Assembly: GCA_046715095.1 (NCBI GenBank)
Contig: JBKJZQ010000135.1
Span: forward strand, 1-13,752
Origin: WHTI01 sp046715095
GTDB lineage: Bacteria; Actinomycetota; CADDZG01; WHSQ01
Direction of reading: 5' to 3'
DNA: 13,752 nt
In this document: piece after piece, positions 13,702 through 13,752 of the stretch
Numbering within the stretch: the stretch's first letter is position 1
Layout of the letters: every line of letters starts with the position of its first letter
Made by a program: the position numbers and the translations under genes
The notes under the pieces: generated by a model
What the model saw: the letters and a program-made list of their open reading frames with translations, nothing else
The model's database searches: none
Told to the model about the DNA's origin: nothing

Positions 13702-13752
13702 CTCCCTCCTCCTAACTTCTTCACATGCTCGCCGGATTTCCTCCCGGAACCC
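13702..13752. other. Start of the region downstream of kgd
   Basis: Fifty-one pyrimidine-rich bases before the window edge. I see no gene start and no terminator hairpin that can be supported. Confidence 0.3.

Overview
The window is high-GC bacterial DNA, most likely from an uncultured member of the Actinomycetota. The reasons are a fused 2-oxoglutarate dehydrogenase/decarboxylase of the mycobacterial Kgd type, two proteins of the mycothiol-dependent maleylpyruvate isomerase (MDMPI/DinB-like) superfamily, several apparently leaderless genes with a TAnnnT box 6-7 bases before the start, and a secreted protein with Gly-Tyr-Trp propeller-like repeats that I associate with actinobacterial genomes. 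I cannot fix the class from sequence alone.

Layout. Bases 1-459 (minus) hold the first 153 codons of a UvrD/PcrA-type helicase that runs off the left edge. Minus-strand genes follow for a DUF2231-type membrane protein and a cyclophilin-type prolyl isomerase. Divergent from the isomerase is a secreted protein that joins a zinc-peptidase-like domain to about six GYW repeats. After a gap with two matching 13-base palindromes comes a translationally coupled pair of small genes (82 aa soluble, 144 aa with two membrane spans). These converge on a secreted RTX calcium-binding-repeat protein. Back-to-back with the RTX gene is an orphan secreted-type domain that has lost, or never had, a signal peptide. 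A class III cyclase-like protein with altered catalytic residues follows, then a 237-base non-coding stretch with a 3x13-base tandem repeat.

From 9257 leftwards lies a tight minus-strand run: an MDMPI-family protein, an MFS transporter, a cysteine-desulfurase-like PLP enzyme, tRNA-His(GUG) and tRNA-Lys(CUU), with gaps of 30, 19, 27 and 50 bases. Head-to-head with it, 35 bases away, is a second MDMPI-family gene on the plus strand. The window closes with the complete 1201-codon kgd/odhA-type gene, a TCA-cycle enzyme.

Together this looks like ordinary chromosome (DNA repair helicase, protein folding, tRNAs, central metabolism) with lineage-specific secreted and regulatory genes between. No transposase, integrase, phage gene or CRISPR array is visible. 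The most unusual points are the altered cyclase, the peptidase-propeller fusion, the paired CAAAG-N3-CTTTG palindromes, the leaderless promoter geometry, and the possible thiol-transfer/C-S-chemistry/export operon ending in tRNAs.
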